A program made the position numbers and the translations under genes. A stretch of DNA of 64,000 bases from Paenisporosarcina indica (GTDB taxonomy: Bacteria > Bacillota > Bacilli > Bacillales_A > Planococcaceae). This document shows, piece by piece, positions 44,089 to 52,929 of this stretch; positions within the stretch are counted from its first letter, which is position 1; the number at the start of each line of letters is the position of its first letter. The stretch covers positions 558,001-622,000 of the forward strand of contig NZ_MPTA01000002.1 in NCBI RefSeq assembly GCF_001939075.1. The letters are read 5' to 3'. The notes under the pieces were generated by a model, which did no database searches, had not been told where the DNA came from, and was given only the letters and a program-made list of their open reading frames with translations.

Positions 44089-47000
44089 TTACTTTATGAC
44101 AAACTGCGTATGACTGTAGCCTTCTTTTGATTTTTTTACCTCTAAAATTGCAGGAATGGCCGTTTTTAATTCTTGTACATGCGAGATAACGCCGATCATC
44201 CGCCCCGATTTTTGCAAATCGATTAATGTGTCAATGGATTTGTTCAAGGATTCCTCGTCAAGCGATCCAAATCCTTCATCAATAAACATGGTGTCAATCG
44301 AGACATTGCCTTGGAAACTTTGGATAACATCCGCCATTCCAAGCGCTAAGCATAACGACGCGTTAAACTTCTCTCCTCCGGAAAGCGTTTTGACATCACG
44401 TGTTTGCCCTGTATACGCATCATATACATCTAGTCCCAATCCACTTTGTCTGCCTCTTGATTCCTGTCGTTCACTGCGAATCAAATGGAATTGGCCATTT
44501 GACAAATTCTTGAGACGTTCATTTGCCAATACGAGTATTTGTTCGAGATATTCAATTTGTAAATACCGTTCAAAGGAAATCTTTAAGCCATTATGACCTC
44601 TGATGACATCATGCAAATCCGTAATTTGGTTGAATTCTTGTTCTTTCATCATTGCTTTTTCATGGGAGTTTGAAATTTTCACGATTAATTGATCTGCTGT
44701 TTTTTTGTAGTCGATCGATTGATTGACTTCGTTCAACGCAGTTTCATAAGCTTGTTTCATCGTCGATAATTCACTTTGAAGAACGATCAAATCGGCTTTT
44801 TCTTTGTTTTCAAGTAGCGTGTTCAACTCTGCGACTTGTTCACTTAAGGTATGGCGAGCTTGTTTGAAAGCAATAATCTGCTCTTTTAGTGCAACCATTT
44901 CATTTCCCTTCAATCTTGCTAGTTGGTAGTCTCCTTCAGAATTGAAAGATGAATTCTTTAGAGCCGCCTTGAATTGAATGTCGGCCTTGTCTTTTTTATC
45001 ATTTGTTTCTTGAACTGCTTGTTCCGTATGCTTAACTGTCAAAATGGAAGAAGAATGCTGCTCTTTTGCATCCTGATGTTGTTGTTGAATAGTTGACCAA
45101 GCATGTTCTAACTGATTTTTGTGGATATTTGTTTCTTTGATTTGCAGCTCTAATTGCGTTAAAACTCTTATTTCGTGCGGTATCGAATGAAGTTTGTCCT
45201 CATAAATGGCTTTCAACTTTTCGAAAGTAGAATTCATTTCTTGATACGACTTTTCGACTTGTACTTTTTTCAGTTGCAGTTCTTCTACTTTTACCGCCTG
45301 AACTTGATGTTGTTGCTTTTTTTCCAAGAGTTTTGCTTTATCTTTACGCATCGTACTTACTTCACGATCTACTTTCAGGCGGGACTCATCCAGGATTCCA
45401 TAGACTGTTCTCGCTTGTTGAGGATCTACACCCAATGTCGTAAGTTCTTCGACTTTTTTGATGATTTGATCCGATAAAGCACTTTGTTTTGCAACCGCAT
45501 CTCGATACTGGTTATCCACTTTATTTAATATCGACTTGGATTGTTCCAGCTCTTCTTTTGAAGGGGCAATGGTTTGATCTTGGTCATTTTTATTCGGATG
45601 CTCTACACTGCCGCATACCGGACAAGCATCTCCATCATGGAGATGAGCTGCCAACACACGTGCCTGATTGTCGAACCACTGTTGTTCCAGGGCTGTGTAT
45701 GTTTCGTGAACTCTATCAAATTTCAGTTTCTCGTTGAGTGTTTCAGCCTCTTGCTCGCGAAATGCTTGCTGTATCGCGAGAAACTCGTTTAATACACGAC
45801 ATTGGTCATTTAGGTCGGCTAATGTTTGCACGTGCTCATCAAACACAACCAATCGCTGATCCAGTTGATCTATTTCCTGCTTCAGCACATGTAGTGACTC
45901 ATTGCCTACCGTTACTTGTCGCTCAATCAACATAAAGTTTGATTTCAATTCTCCCAATTGTGTTTGAACTGTCTTTAGCTCGGATTCTTTTGTATCCATT
46001 TCCTTTACAATCGGCAAGAAATCATTCAATCGTATGAGCGTTGCAGTCACTTGCTCACGTTGTGGTAATTTCTTCTCTTCTTCTATATAAAGCTGATTCA
46101 TCTGTTCCATTTTTTCCTTGGCCTTCGCTTCAGAATCATATGCTATATTTAGGATTTTTTCTTTTTCAAACGTTTCTTTTTGAAGATCTCTATATTGTCG
46201 TTCAATGGCTTCGATTAGGCTTGCACGTTCAGCTCTTTCCAGTTGCTTTTCTTTGTTATTAAACAAAGGCAAGTCCATGTTCAAAGATTTCAGTTTCTGT
46301 TCTTTCATTTCCCATTCAACAAATCGCTCGTTCAGACTTTTTGCTTGATGGAACTCATTGGATTTCTTCGTATGCTCTTTGTAAGCTTCGTCGTATTTGT
46401 TTTTATCAACGGTAATTTTCTCGTCATAATAGGAAACTTCTTCAGTTAAGCCTGAAATGATTTGGTGAATATTATATTGATCCTGAGCTAATGTATGAAA
46501 GACCGTTGATTCTCTTTTTGGAAGTACGGACTCAATATTTTGGATGAAGCCATTGGTTGATCGTTGTTCGATTTTTAATTCATCTTCAACTTGCGTTTTC
46601 TTTCGCTTGAGACGTTCACTGATCATTTTATACGGCTCAGTTTTAAAAATCTTCCGCAGTAATTCTTCTTTGTTCTCTGTTTCCGAAGTCAGTAACTTTC
46701 GGAATTCTCCTTGCGGGAGCATCACGATCTGACTGAACTGATTGATTGAAAGTCCAATGACTTGTTCTATTTTCGGATTAATTTCAGAAACGATTTGTCG
46801 TTCAACGCATGGAATTTCCCGGTCACTAAGTTTTTCAAAGAACTCATATTTTTCACCCGTAGCAGACTTATTGCCTTTTTTAACATGTCCCATCTGACGC
46901 AGGATTCGATACGTGCGATTATGGATCTCAAATTCCAACTCAACTGCTGTATGAACATCGTCTTCCGCAAAATCGCTGCGCATGCTTCGTGATTCACTAC

Positions 47001-47181
47001 GGTCCTCCCCACTTGCCGAACCGTAAAGGGCAAAACAGATTCCATCAAAAATCGTTGTTTTCCCTGCTCCCGTACTGCCCGATATAACAAACAACTGATT
47101 CCCTTTCAGCTCATTAAAATCGATGATTTCCGTATGCTTGTATGGTCCAAATGCGGTCATTTTCAAGGATAGTGGTCTCAA
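44089..47181 (-). CDS. sbcC: Exonuclease SbcCD subunit C (SMC-like ATPase)
   Basis: The 1030-residue protein has an N-terminal ATPase half with Walker A SGSTGAGKTTIFDG (about 34-47), long coiled-coil arms, a zinc-hook CPVCG at about residue 523, and a C-terminal half with signature TLSGGEKFNASL and Walker B MFIDEGFGSLDEES. With SbcD it opens DNA hairpins and processes ends. Its ATG overlaps the sbcD stop. Confidence 0.96.
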   Translation of the reverse strand: MRPLSLKMTAFGPYKHTEIIDFNELKGNQLFVISGSTGAGKTTIFDGICFALYGSASGEDRSESRSMRSDFAEDDVHTAVELEFEIHNRTYRILRQMGHVKKGNKSATGEKYEFFEKLSDREIPCVERQIVSEINPKIEQVIGLSINQFSQIVMLPQGEFRKLLTSETENKEELLRKIFKTEPYKMISERLKRKKTQVEDELKIEQRSTNGFIQNIESVLPKRESTVFHTLAQDQYNIHQIISGLTEEVSYYDEKITVDKNKYDEAYKEHTKKSNEFHQAKSLNERFVEWEMKEQKLKSLNMDLPLFNNKEKQLERAERASLIEAIERQYRDLQKETFEKEKILNIAYDSEAKAKEKMEQMNQLYIEEEKKLPQREQVTATLIRLNDFLPIVKEMDTKESELKTVQTQLGELKSNFMLIERQVTVGNESLHVLKQEIDQLDQRLVVFDEHVQTLADLNDQCRVLNEFLAIQQAFREQEAETLNEKLKFDRVHETYTALEQQWFDNQARVLAAHLHDGDACPVCGSVEHPNKNDQDQTIAPSKEELEQSKSILNKVDNQYRDAVAKQSALSDQIIKKVEELTTLGVDPQQARTVYGILDESRLKVDREVSTMRKDKAKLLEKKQQHQVQAVKVEELQLKKVQVEKSYQEMNSTFEKLKAIYEDKLHSIPHEIRVLTQLELQIKETNIHKNQLEHAWSTIQQQHQDAKEQHSSSILTVKHTEQAVQETNDKKDKADIQFKAALKNSSFNSEGDYQLARLKGNEMVALKEQIIAFKQARHTLSEQVAELNTLLENKEKADLIVLQSELSTMKQAYETALNEVNQSIDYKKTADQLIVKISNSHEKAMMKEQEFNQITDLHDVIRGHNGLKISFERYLQIEYLEQILVLANERLKNLSNGQFHLIRSERQESRGRQSGLGLDVYDAYTGQTRDVKTLSGGEKFNASLCLALGMADVIQSFQGNVSIDTMFIDEGFGSLDEESLNKSIDTLIDLQKSGRMIGVISHVQELKTAIPAILEVKKSKEGYSHTQFVIK

Positions 47182-48365
47182 ATTTTCACCCCTTCTTTCT
47201 TGTCGGAAACAGGCATTTCCTGTTGCTCCATTAAAAATTCTTGGAGAACGTTTTTAAAGATCATTTCGGTTTCTTCAGATACCTTTACTCCTTTTACTTC
47301 TTCGTAGAACGCTCTAAATAGGGCGACTTCATCCATTTTCAATCGTGAACCTGACGTGCTTTGCTCGGAATCTTTCGTGATCGAATGCACTTTGCGTTCT
47401 ACATGCATGGCATTTGGATAAACAGATCGTACTTTTTCCATTGGGAAGAGAATGGGCGTTTCATCAAGCAACTTCACAAACACATAATCTTCATTCACTG
47501 AGTGTTTTAATATGTCTTCGATTTTCCCTTCAACCGTGCGAATGTCACGATTTGGGGTTAACAAACGTTTTTCAACTGTGACATTCCCCTGTTCGTCCAT
47601 ATGCACGATGTTAAATCCTTTTTGATGATGCTCTTCCGAAATCGAATACTTCAACGGAGAACCTGAATAACGAATGGTTTGGTTTAACACATGATGCGCT
47701 TGATGCAAATGCCCGAGAGCCGTATAGTGAAAGTTCTTGAAATGTGAGGCACTTACATATTCAGCCCCACCAATTGACAGGGGACGTTCTGAATCACTCG
47801 TATTGTCCTCCGCTTCACCATGAGGTGTTACAAAAGCATGTCCAACAAAGACATGTCGAATCAACGGATCCATGGCAGATTCTAAATGTGCCGTTACGCT
47901 TTTCATGGCTTGATCATGCGAATGAATGTCTGGAATGTCCAATACATGACGAACTTGCGAAGGATCGGCATAAGGAACTAAATGAAAATGTACTTCACCA
48001 AACTCATCCTTCAGAACAACCGGTTCCATCTCTTTCTTTAGTTGACCGGTAATATGATAGCCATTGGACTTCATCATTCGACTGCCAAAATTCAACCGTC
48101 CCGGGCTGTCATGATTTCCTGAAACCGCAATAACCGGGGTGTTTAGTTCCAATACGATCGTTTCAAGTACGTCGTCCAGTAAATTAACTGCTTCCGTCGG
48201 AGGCACCGCACGATCATATAGATCTCCCGCAATGACGACTGCATCCGGTTTTTCTTCGGCAACTGCCGCGATAAATTGTTGTAAGATGAATCTCTGTTCT
48301 TCTGTCATATAAACACCTTGAACTAGCTTGCCTAAGTGCCAATCGGCTGTATGGAAAAATTTCAT
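47178..48365 (-). CDS. sbcD: Exonuclease SbcCD subunit D (Mre11-like nuclease)
   Basis: The 395-residue phosphoesterase has the metal motifs ADWHLGK (about 7-13), AGDLYDRAVPP and SGNHDSPGRL, then VGHAFVTPHGE and GHLHQAHHV. With SbcC it forms an ATP-dependent double-strand exonuclease and hairpin endonuclease. It is the first gene of the pair and its stop overlaps sbcC by four bases. Confidence 0.96.
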   Translation of the reverse strand: MKFFHTADWHLGKLVQGVYMTEEQRFILQQFIAAVAEEKPDAVVIAGDLYDRAVPPTEAVNLLDDVLETIVLELNTPVIAVSGNHDSPGRLNFGSRMMKSNGYHITGQLKKEMEPVVLKDEFGEVHFHLVPYADPSQVRHVLDIPDIHSHDQAMKSVTAHLESAMDPLIRHVFVGHAFVTPHGEAEDNTSDSERPLSIGGAEYVSASHFKNFHYTALGHLHQAHHVLNQTIRYSGSPLKYSISEEHHQKGFNIVHMDEQGNVTVEKRLLTPNRDIRTVEGKIEDILKHSVNEDYVFVKLLDETPILFPMEKVRSVYPNAMHVERKVHSITKDSEQSTSGSRLKMDEVALFRAFYEEVKGVKVSEETEMIFKNVLQEFLMEQQEMPVSDKKEGVKI

Positions 48366-48666
48366 ATGGATCTCCTTTCATAGGTCAACTCTTACTTGTA
48401 TTTGTTACTTTCTATTATACTCTATTATGTTTTATCTTCCGCTTCATATTTACCAATAGTTGACAATAATTAACCGCAAATACCCACTAGCAAAGTTTTC
48501 TTTTTTCCTCAATGAACCCTCTTTGTTGTCGTATTTATCCCAATAACAATAGGGGTTCGCACGTCCATCATTTATCCCAATTATTTCTTGTATTTTTTAA
48601 AAAATTTACATGGTAAATTGAGTTGTACCAATTTGATAGATTCACTCATCCTAGGAGGAAAAATAA
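48366..48666. other. Gap between sbcD and the SLH gene
   Basis: This 301-base divergent promoter region contains two TTTATCCCAAT strings 37 bases apart (48534 and 48571) and no gene. Confidence 0.45.
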
Positions 48667-49587
48667 ATGTTCAAGAGTTATAAAACACTTTTAGCTACTA
48701 GTTTAGTAGCAGTTATGGCTTTATTCGCCATCGTTCCCTCTGCTTCTGCAGCGCAACACAAATTTATTGATGTAAATCCAAATTATGACGAAGCTGTCAG
48801 TTTCTTATATGAATTTGAATTGATTAAAGGAAAGACACCTACAACTTTTGGGACTGACTTAAATCTTACAAGAGGCGATGCTGCAGTAATCTTGGCAAAC
48901 GTGCTTGGTTTGGATGTTAAAAATGCTCCCGATGCTGGTTTTAAGGATTTAAACTCTCGTGTTAAAGGTTCAGTTAATGCACTTACTAAAGCAGGAATCA
49001 TTTCTGGTATTACAAAAGAGAAATTTGGTCCGGATCTTCTGTTAAGCCGTGGCGCAATGGCTAAATTCCTGAACCTTGGATTTGGCTTAGAAGATTTTGC
49101 TACACCAACACCGTTTACGGATGCAGTTGGCGTATTCGCACCTCATATTGAAGCTTTATACGGAACAGAAATTACAGGCGGTAAAACCCCGACTACATTT
49201 GGAACAAACCTGAATATCAAACGTGGTGAATTTGCTAACCTTCTATACAGAAGCATCATCTTCAGCATGTACTTTCCTTACGCAGAGTCTGTAACAATCT
49301 TGAATCCAACAACAGTTGAAATCAAATTGACAGAAGCAGCACCTGAAGAAATTACGGCTGCAGAACTTGCCGGCGCGTTCTATATCGAGGCTTATTACAC
49401 AGATGGTTCTGACGAAGAACTGACTTTTGCGGGAACAGCGTTATCTGCTGATCGCACTACTTTGACTGTTGAACTTTCTGCCAACAATTCATTGGTTGGC
49501 AAAAAAGGGACACTTGTGATCGACGGTGACATTGAAATCGATTTTGACTATGAAACACCAGTAGCGCACCCAATAGAAACAAAATAA
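48667..49587 (+). CDS. Secreted protein with three SLH domains
   Basis: The 306-residue product has a signal peptide ending SASAAQ (cleavage after about residue 29), then three S-layer homology modules (about 30-90, 92-150, 152-210), with typical strings TPTTFGTDLNLTRGDAAVIL and TPTTFGTNLNIKRGEFANLL. The C-terminal part (about 212-295) looks like a beta-sandwich. SLH proteins bind pyruvylated secondary wall polymer, so it is a cell-surface protein. AGGAGG precedes the start by 7 bases. Whether it is structural is unclear. Confidence 0.92.
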   Translation: MFKSYKTLLATSLVAVMALFAIVPSASAAQHKFIDVNPNYDEAVSFLYEFELIKGKTPTTFGTDLNLTRGDAAVILANVLGLDVKNAPDAGFKDLNSRVKGSVNALTKAGIISGITKEKFGPDLLLSRGAMAKFLNLGFGLEDFATPTPFTDAVGVFAPHIEALYGTEITGGKTPTTFGTNLNIKRGEFANLLYRSIIFSMYFPYAESVTILNPTTVEIKLTEAAPEEITAAELAGAFYIEAYYTDGSDEELTFAGTALSADRTTLTVELSANNSLVGKKGTLVIDGDIEIDFDYETPVAHPIETK

Positions 49588-49593
49588 TCAATG

Positions 49594-49633
49594 AAACTCA
49601 TCCTCCGATGGTACTAGGGGATGGGTTTTTTTG
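49594..49633 (+). terminator. Terminator of the SLH protein gene
   Basis: AACTCATCC pairs with GGATGGGTT (one G-U), followed by T7. Confidence 0.7.
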
Positions 49634-49787
49634 TTACCAAAAGAGGGAATGCCCCATATTGTATACAAAAGTGAAGAAAGACCGAAGATAATACTGAAAA
49701 TCGTGCTATTAGCAGATCGGTGTACTTCGTTATTGCATTCACAATCGTGTACGGTAAAAGTCAACACCTTAAAGGAGTAGATAAGTT

Positions 49788-50417
49788 ATGGGGATTCACA
49801 AATTTTTCACAAGCATGAATGACTTGGAGCGGATTATTCGATGCCCAGGTAAATTTAAGTTCGAGGAACATAACGTGGCAGCACATAGTTGGAAAGTATC
49901 TCAATACGCAATGTTTTTCGCAACCATTGAAGAAAATAACGGTGAAGCGATCAATTGGAAATCCTTATACGAAAAAACGATTAATCATGACTTTGCAGAA
50001 GTGTTCATCGGGGACATCAAAACCCCGGTTAAACATGCCTCTCCAGAACTGAAACAAATGATTGCACATGTTGAAGAAAAAATGATGGAGAAGTTCATTA
50101 TCGAAGAAATCCCCGAAGAATTCCAACCTGTCTTCTTTGAACGGATGAAGGAAGGAAAAGATACAACCATCGAAGGACGTTTGCTGGAATTTGCAGATAA
50201 ACTGGACCAATTTTATGAGTCCTTTTCTGAATTAAAACGGGGCAATACAGATCATGAATTTGTCGTCATGTACCAGGAAGCGTTGACGAAATTACTGAAA
50301 ATACCGTTGCCCGCAAGTGTGGCCTATTTCCGGGATGTCATGCTAGAGGATGTCAAACGTGAAGAAACTGCACTCGATGTCCAAGCATTTACACAAAAAG
50401 TACTTGCGGATAAATAG
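49788..50417 (+). CDS. YfbR-like HD-domain 5'-deoxynucleotidase
   Basis: The 209-residue HD hydrolase has the metal ligands HNVAAHSWKVSQYA, NHDFAEV and the later D in EFADKLDQFYE, in the order of E. coli YfbR, which removes phosphate from dNMPs. It is shorter than a typical phosphodiesterase and has no GGDEF partner. AAAGGAG precedes the start by 11 bases. It is monocistronic, with a strong terminator. Confidence 0.85.
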   Translation: MGIHKFFTSMNDLERIIRCPGKFKFEEHNVAAHSWKVSQYAMFFATIEENNGEAINWKSLYEKTINHDFAEVFIGDIKTPVKHASPELKQMIAHVEEKMMEKFIIEEIPEEFQPVFFERMKEGKDTTIEGRLLEFADKLDQFYESFSELKRGNTDHEFVVMYQEALTKLLKIPLPASVAYFRDVMLEDVKREETALDVQAFTQKVLADK

Positions 50418-50452
50418 GAAGAACATATGAAAAATGAGATACGATTATTCAA

Positions 50453-50493
50453 GAATACACCCCACTAGCTTGTGTTTAGTGGGGTGTATTTTA
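50453..50493 (+). terminator. Terminator of the YfbR-like gene
   Basis: AATACACCCCACTA pairs with TAGTGGGGTGTATT, followed by TT. The 14-bp stem is perfect. Confidence 0.9.
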
Positions 50494-50531
50494 GTGAGTT
50501 ACGCTTTTTCACTTCATATCCGTTGTTTTTG

Positions 50532-51197
50532 TCACACTGATGGATTCAATTCTTCAATCCATACGTCGTCCGCGACTATTTTCACTTCCTGCAAGGGATT
50601 GTCTAATAGGACATAATATTCAAACCCCTTCTCCTTAACGTACACCTCATCATACAACCACCAGCTGCCTGTTAGTCTTTCAGGAACAATAAGTTCTTTC
50701 ACACCTAAAAATGTTACTCTGATGTCTGTGAAATAATGGAATCCACCACGGCAATCCAATATCATGACCAATACATCGTCTGAAGGTCTCTCGACGACAG
50801 TCACCTTCGCATCATGCAAGGAATTTTCGTGAAGCTTAATTACGTTTTCAGGTAACGAGTCTTTAATTGATTCATAGCTTTTTCTGTAGGCATCCCTCTT
50901 TGAGGTCATCCGCTCTTCAAATTTCAGCTGCCATTGATCTACCATTTCTCGAAGTTTCGGAGTAGGATACTCGGAATTGATTGTGCCATTGTAGATATAT
51001 GTATGGAAAGATTCCGGAAGAAATTTCAATAAATCCTCTTTTATGTAGGCTAGGTTCTCTTTCTCAACCTGCTTAATATCTATCCCCTCTTCTTCATAAT
51101 ACGCAAGGTTTTCGTCCCATTCTGCCTTCGTATCCGGAAACACAAGAAACCCCGATACCTGCATTTCGTCATACCAATCTCTCATGAAATATTTCAT
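50532..51197 (-). CDS. DUF4085 family protein
   Basis: The 221-residue soluble protein begins MKYFMRDWYDEMQVSGFL, the DUF4085 hallmark, and has a C-terminal beta domain with RLTGSWWLYDEVY. The function is unknown. Start 51197 is preceded by GGGAGG at 7 bases, whereas the upstream in-frame start at 51251 is not. It is a lone gene. Confidence 0.8.
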   Translation of the reverse strand: MKYFMRDWYDEMQVSGFLVFPDTKAEWDENLAYYEEEGIDIKQVEKENLAYIKEDLLKFLPESFHTYIYNGTINSEYPTPKLREMVDQWQLKFEERMTSKRDAYRKSYESIKDSLPENVIKLHENSLHDAKVTVVERPSDDVLVMILDCRGGFHYFTDIRVTFLGVKELIVPERLTGSWWLYDEVYVKEKGFEYYVLLDNPLQEVKIVADDVWIEELNPSV

Positions 51198-51484
51198 ATC
51201 GTTTCCTCCCAGGCTTCTATTTGAAGAAGTTTTTATTTTTATCGCAACCATGCGTATGCGATGTCCACAATCTTAACTACGGCAGACCCCTTTTGAACTG
51301 TTTATATTTCGCAGTTCTTTCGACTACAGTGAAGACTCTTTTGCAACTGTAACAACTAACTTCATATTTAATCATTCTTTTATGACATCACAGGCAGTGA
51401 ATAGTAATTCCCATTAATTTTTTCGGAAAATGTCCACTTTTCCCCTCCAACTTTCTATATAAAGAATGAAAGGAGGTGGTAAGC

Positions 51485-51703
51485 ATGGCAAGCATCGACT
51501 TTAAGCAAGCCGTGGTTCGTCTAACTTATGACGCAGGATTAACGCAAGACGGTAAAGTGATCAAGAAATCGAAATCGTATCGAAATGTCAATGAAAGTGT
51601 GACTGCGGATGAGTTGACAAATGTAATTGGTATTCTTTCTGGGTTTTCTTCTCGGACATTACTAACTGCAGAAAAAATCGAAACAGGCAAAATCCAAAAC
51701 TAA
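51485..51703 (+). CDS. DUF1659 family protein
   Basis: The 72-residue product (MASIDFKQAVVRLTYDAGL) belongs to the small DUF1659 family, usually next to DUF2922 and YvrJ proteins, as here. AAAGGAGGTGG precedes ATG 51485; the in-frame GTG 51476 overlaps that site and is not used. Its role is unknown, perhaps in phage-tail- or spore-related structures, but no evidence decides this. Confidence 0.8.
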   Translation: MASIDFKQAVVRLTYDAGLTQDGKVIKKSKSYRNVNESVTADELTNVIGILSGFSSRTLLTAEKIETGKIQN

Positions 51704-51723
51704 TTTGAAAGGGGAAATGACCA

Positions 51724-51933
51724 ATGGCACAAGTATTAGAAATGTTGTTTGACACAGCCCAGGGGAAAAAATTCACGATTTCAGTGGACGAGCCCCGCCA
51801 GGACATTACTGGTCCTGAAGTGGAAAGCGGCATGCAGGCTTTGCTTGCTAGCAATGTGTTCTACGCGGACGGAGCAAACCTTGTTTCAGCCTACCAGGCA
51901 CGCATCGTGGAACGTAATGTAACTGAACTGTAA
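51724..51933 (+). CDS. DUF2922 family protein
   Basis: The 69-residue product (EMLFDTAQGKKFTISVDEPR) is a DUF2922 protein. It starts 20 bases after the DUF1659 gene with AAAGGGG upstream, so the two are co-transcribed. It resembles the first protein in overall beta pattern and may be its partner. Unknown function. Confidence 0.8.
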   Translation: MAQVLEMLFDTAQGKKFTISVDEPRQDITGPEVESGMQALLASNVFYADGANLVSAYQARIVERNVTEL

Positions 51934-51994
51934 TCAAAAAATGGCTGCCACAATCTACTTGTGAGCGGTCTTTTTTGTAAAGGAGGAACGACAG

Positions 51995-52123
51995 ATGAAC
52001 GATTGGCTAACCATCATCCAAGAAGTAGGCTTTCCGATATTCGTGTCATTTTATTTAATGCACCGCGTCGAAACCAAACTTCAAATGATTCATGAAGCCT
52101 TGATTTCGTTGAAAACAACTTAA
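51995..52123 (+). CDS. yvrJ: YvrJ family small membrane protein
   Basis: This 42-residue protein (MNDWLTIIQEVGFPIFVSFY followed by LMHRVETKL) has one membrane helix and a short amphipathic tail, the YvrJ pattern. AAAGGAGG lies 9 bases upstream. It completes a DUF1659-DUF2922-YvrJ cluster with a weak hairpin between the second and third genes. Confidence 0.8.
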   Translation: MNDWLTIIQEVGFPIFVSFYLMHRVETKLQMIHEALISLKTT

Positions 52124-52127
52124 ACCA

Positions 52128-52159
52128 ATAGACCTTCCCAATATGGGAGGGTCTATCTT
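52128..52159 (+). terminator. Terminator of the DUF1659 cluster
   Basis: ATAGACC and GGTCTAT, extended by CCCA/TGGG, form a hairpin with a short T-rich end. It lies just past the yvrJ stop. Confidence 0.7.
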
Positions 52160-52171
52160 ATTGATTCATAA

Positions 52172-52726
52172 TCACCGATGCTTAAGATGATTTACTAATC
52201 GATACACGACCATACGATATACCCGATTCGATTCTTCATTTTGTTCGTCGACTCGATCGACCTCAAGGAAATCACTTGTTTCAAGTAGTTTGAGTGAACT
52301 CCGATTATTCTCTTCAGTGTAGGCATCTAGATTATCTAACTGCATCACGTCAAAACCGTATGCAGTCACACTACTTAATGCTTCTTTCATTAAGCCTTGC
52401 CCTTGATAATCCGGAATAATCCCATATCCTAGTTCCCCGCTATTCTCTTCCTTGTTTAGATTCCAAACACTGATGGACCCAATCACTTTTTCGGATTGTT
52501 TATGTTCAATCGCCCAGATAATCCATTTTTTAACGTCCACGCCGGCGTTCATCTTTTCGATGTAGGCTTTCGTTTCTTCGATCGTTGCATCAACTTGTGT
52601 ATCGGTATATTCATTCATTTGGGGGTTACTTCTCATTTCAAACAAATCATGTGCATCGTTTTGATGCATTTTTCTTAACATTAAATTTGTCGTTTCAATA
52701 ATTGGAAAAATACTAAAATCTAACAT
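52172..52726 (-). CDS. GNAT N-acetyltransferase, RimJ/RimL type
   Basis: The 184-residue enzyme has the RimJ/L-type GNAT pattern: TTNLMLRKMHQNDAHDLFEM, VIGSISVWNL and the acetyl-CoA loop GYGIIPDYQGQGLMKEAL. It transfers acetyl groups to an N-terminus or small amine; the substrate is unknown. Start 52726 has AAGGTGG 5 bases upstream and gives the family N-terminus; the longer frame to 52831 has none. Confidence 0.88.
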   Translation of the reverse strand: MLDFSIFPIIETTNLMLRKMHQNDAHDLFEMRSNPQMNEYTDTQVDATIEETKAYIEKMNAGVDVKKWIIWAIEHKQSEKVIGSISVWNLNKEENSGELGYGIIPDYQGQGLMKEALSSVTAYGFDVMQLDNLDAYTEENNRSSLKLLETSDFLEVDRVDEQNEESNRVYRMVVYRLVNHLKHR

Positions 52727-52929
52727 GTGAGCCACCTTCATTCTTGGGTATGGATTTAGTTTAATTGCGACGATTCGCAAACTATTAATTGTTTTTATTC
52801 TAACATTCCAGTTCTTAAATAAAGTATACAATTTGTAATGTGTTTTACATAAACTTTCTTTACTTACCTATATAAGGGTGATAAACTTCGGATTATCAAT
52901 TTTACGTTATTAGAGGAGATTTGGAGCAT

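Noticed and set aside
48534-48581. Two TTTATCCCAAT strings upstream of the SLH gene
   Set aside because: They are 37 bases apart, do not follow the 21-bp rule and have no third copy.
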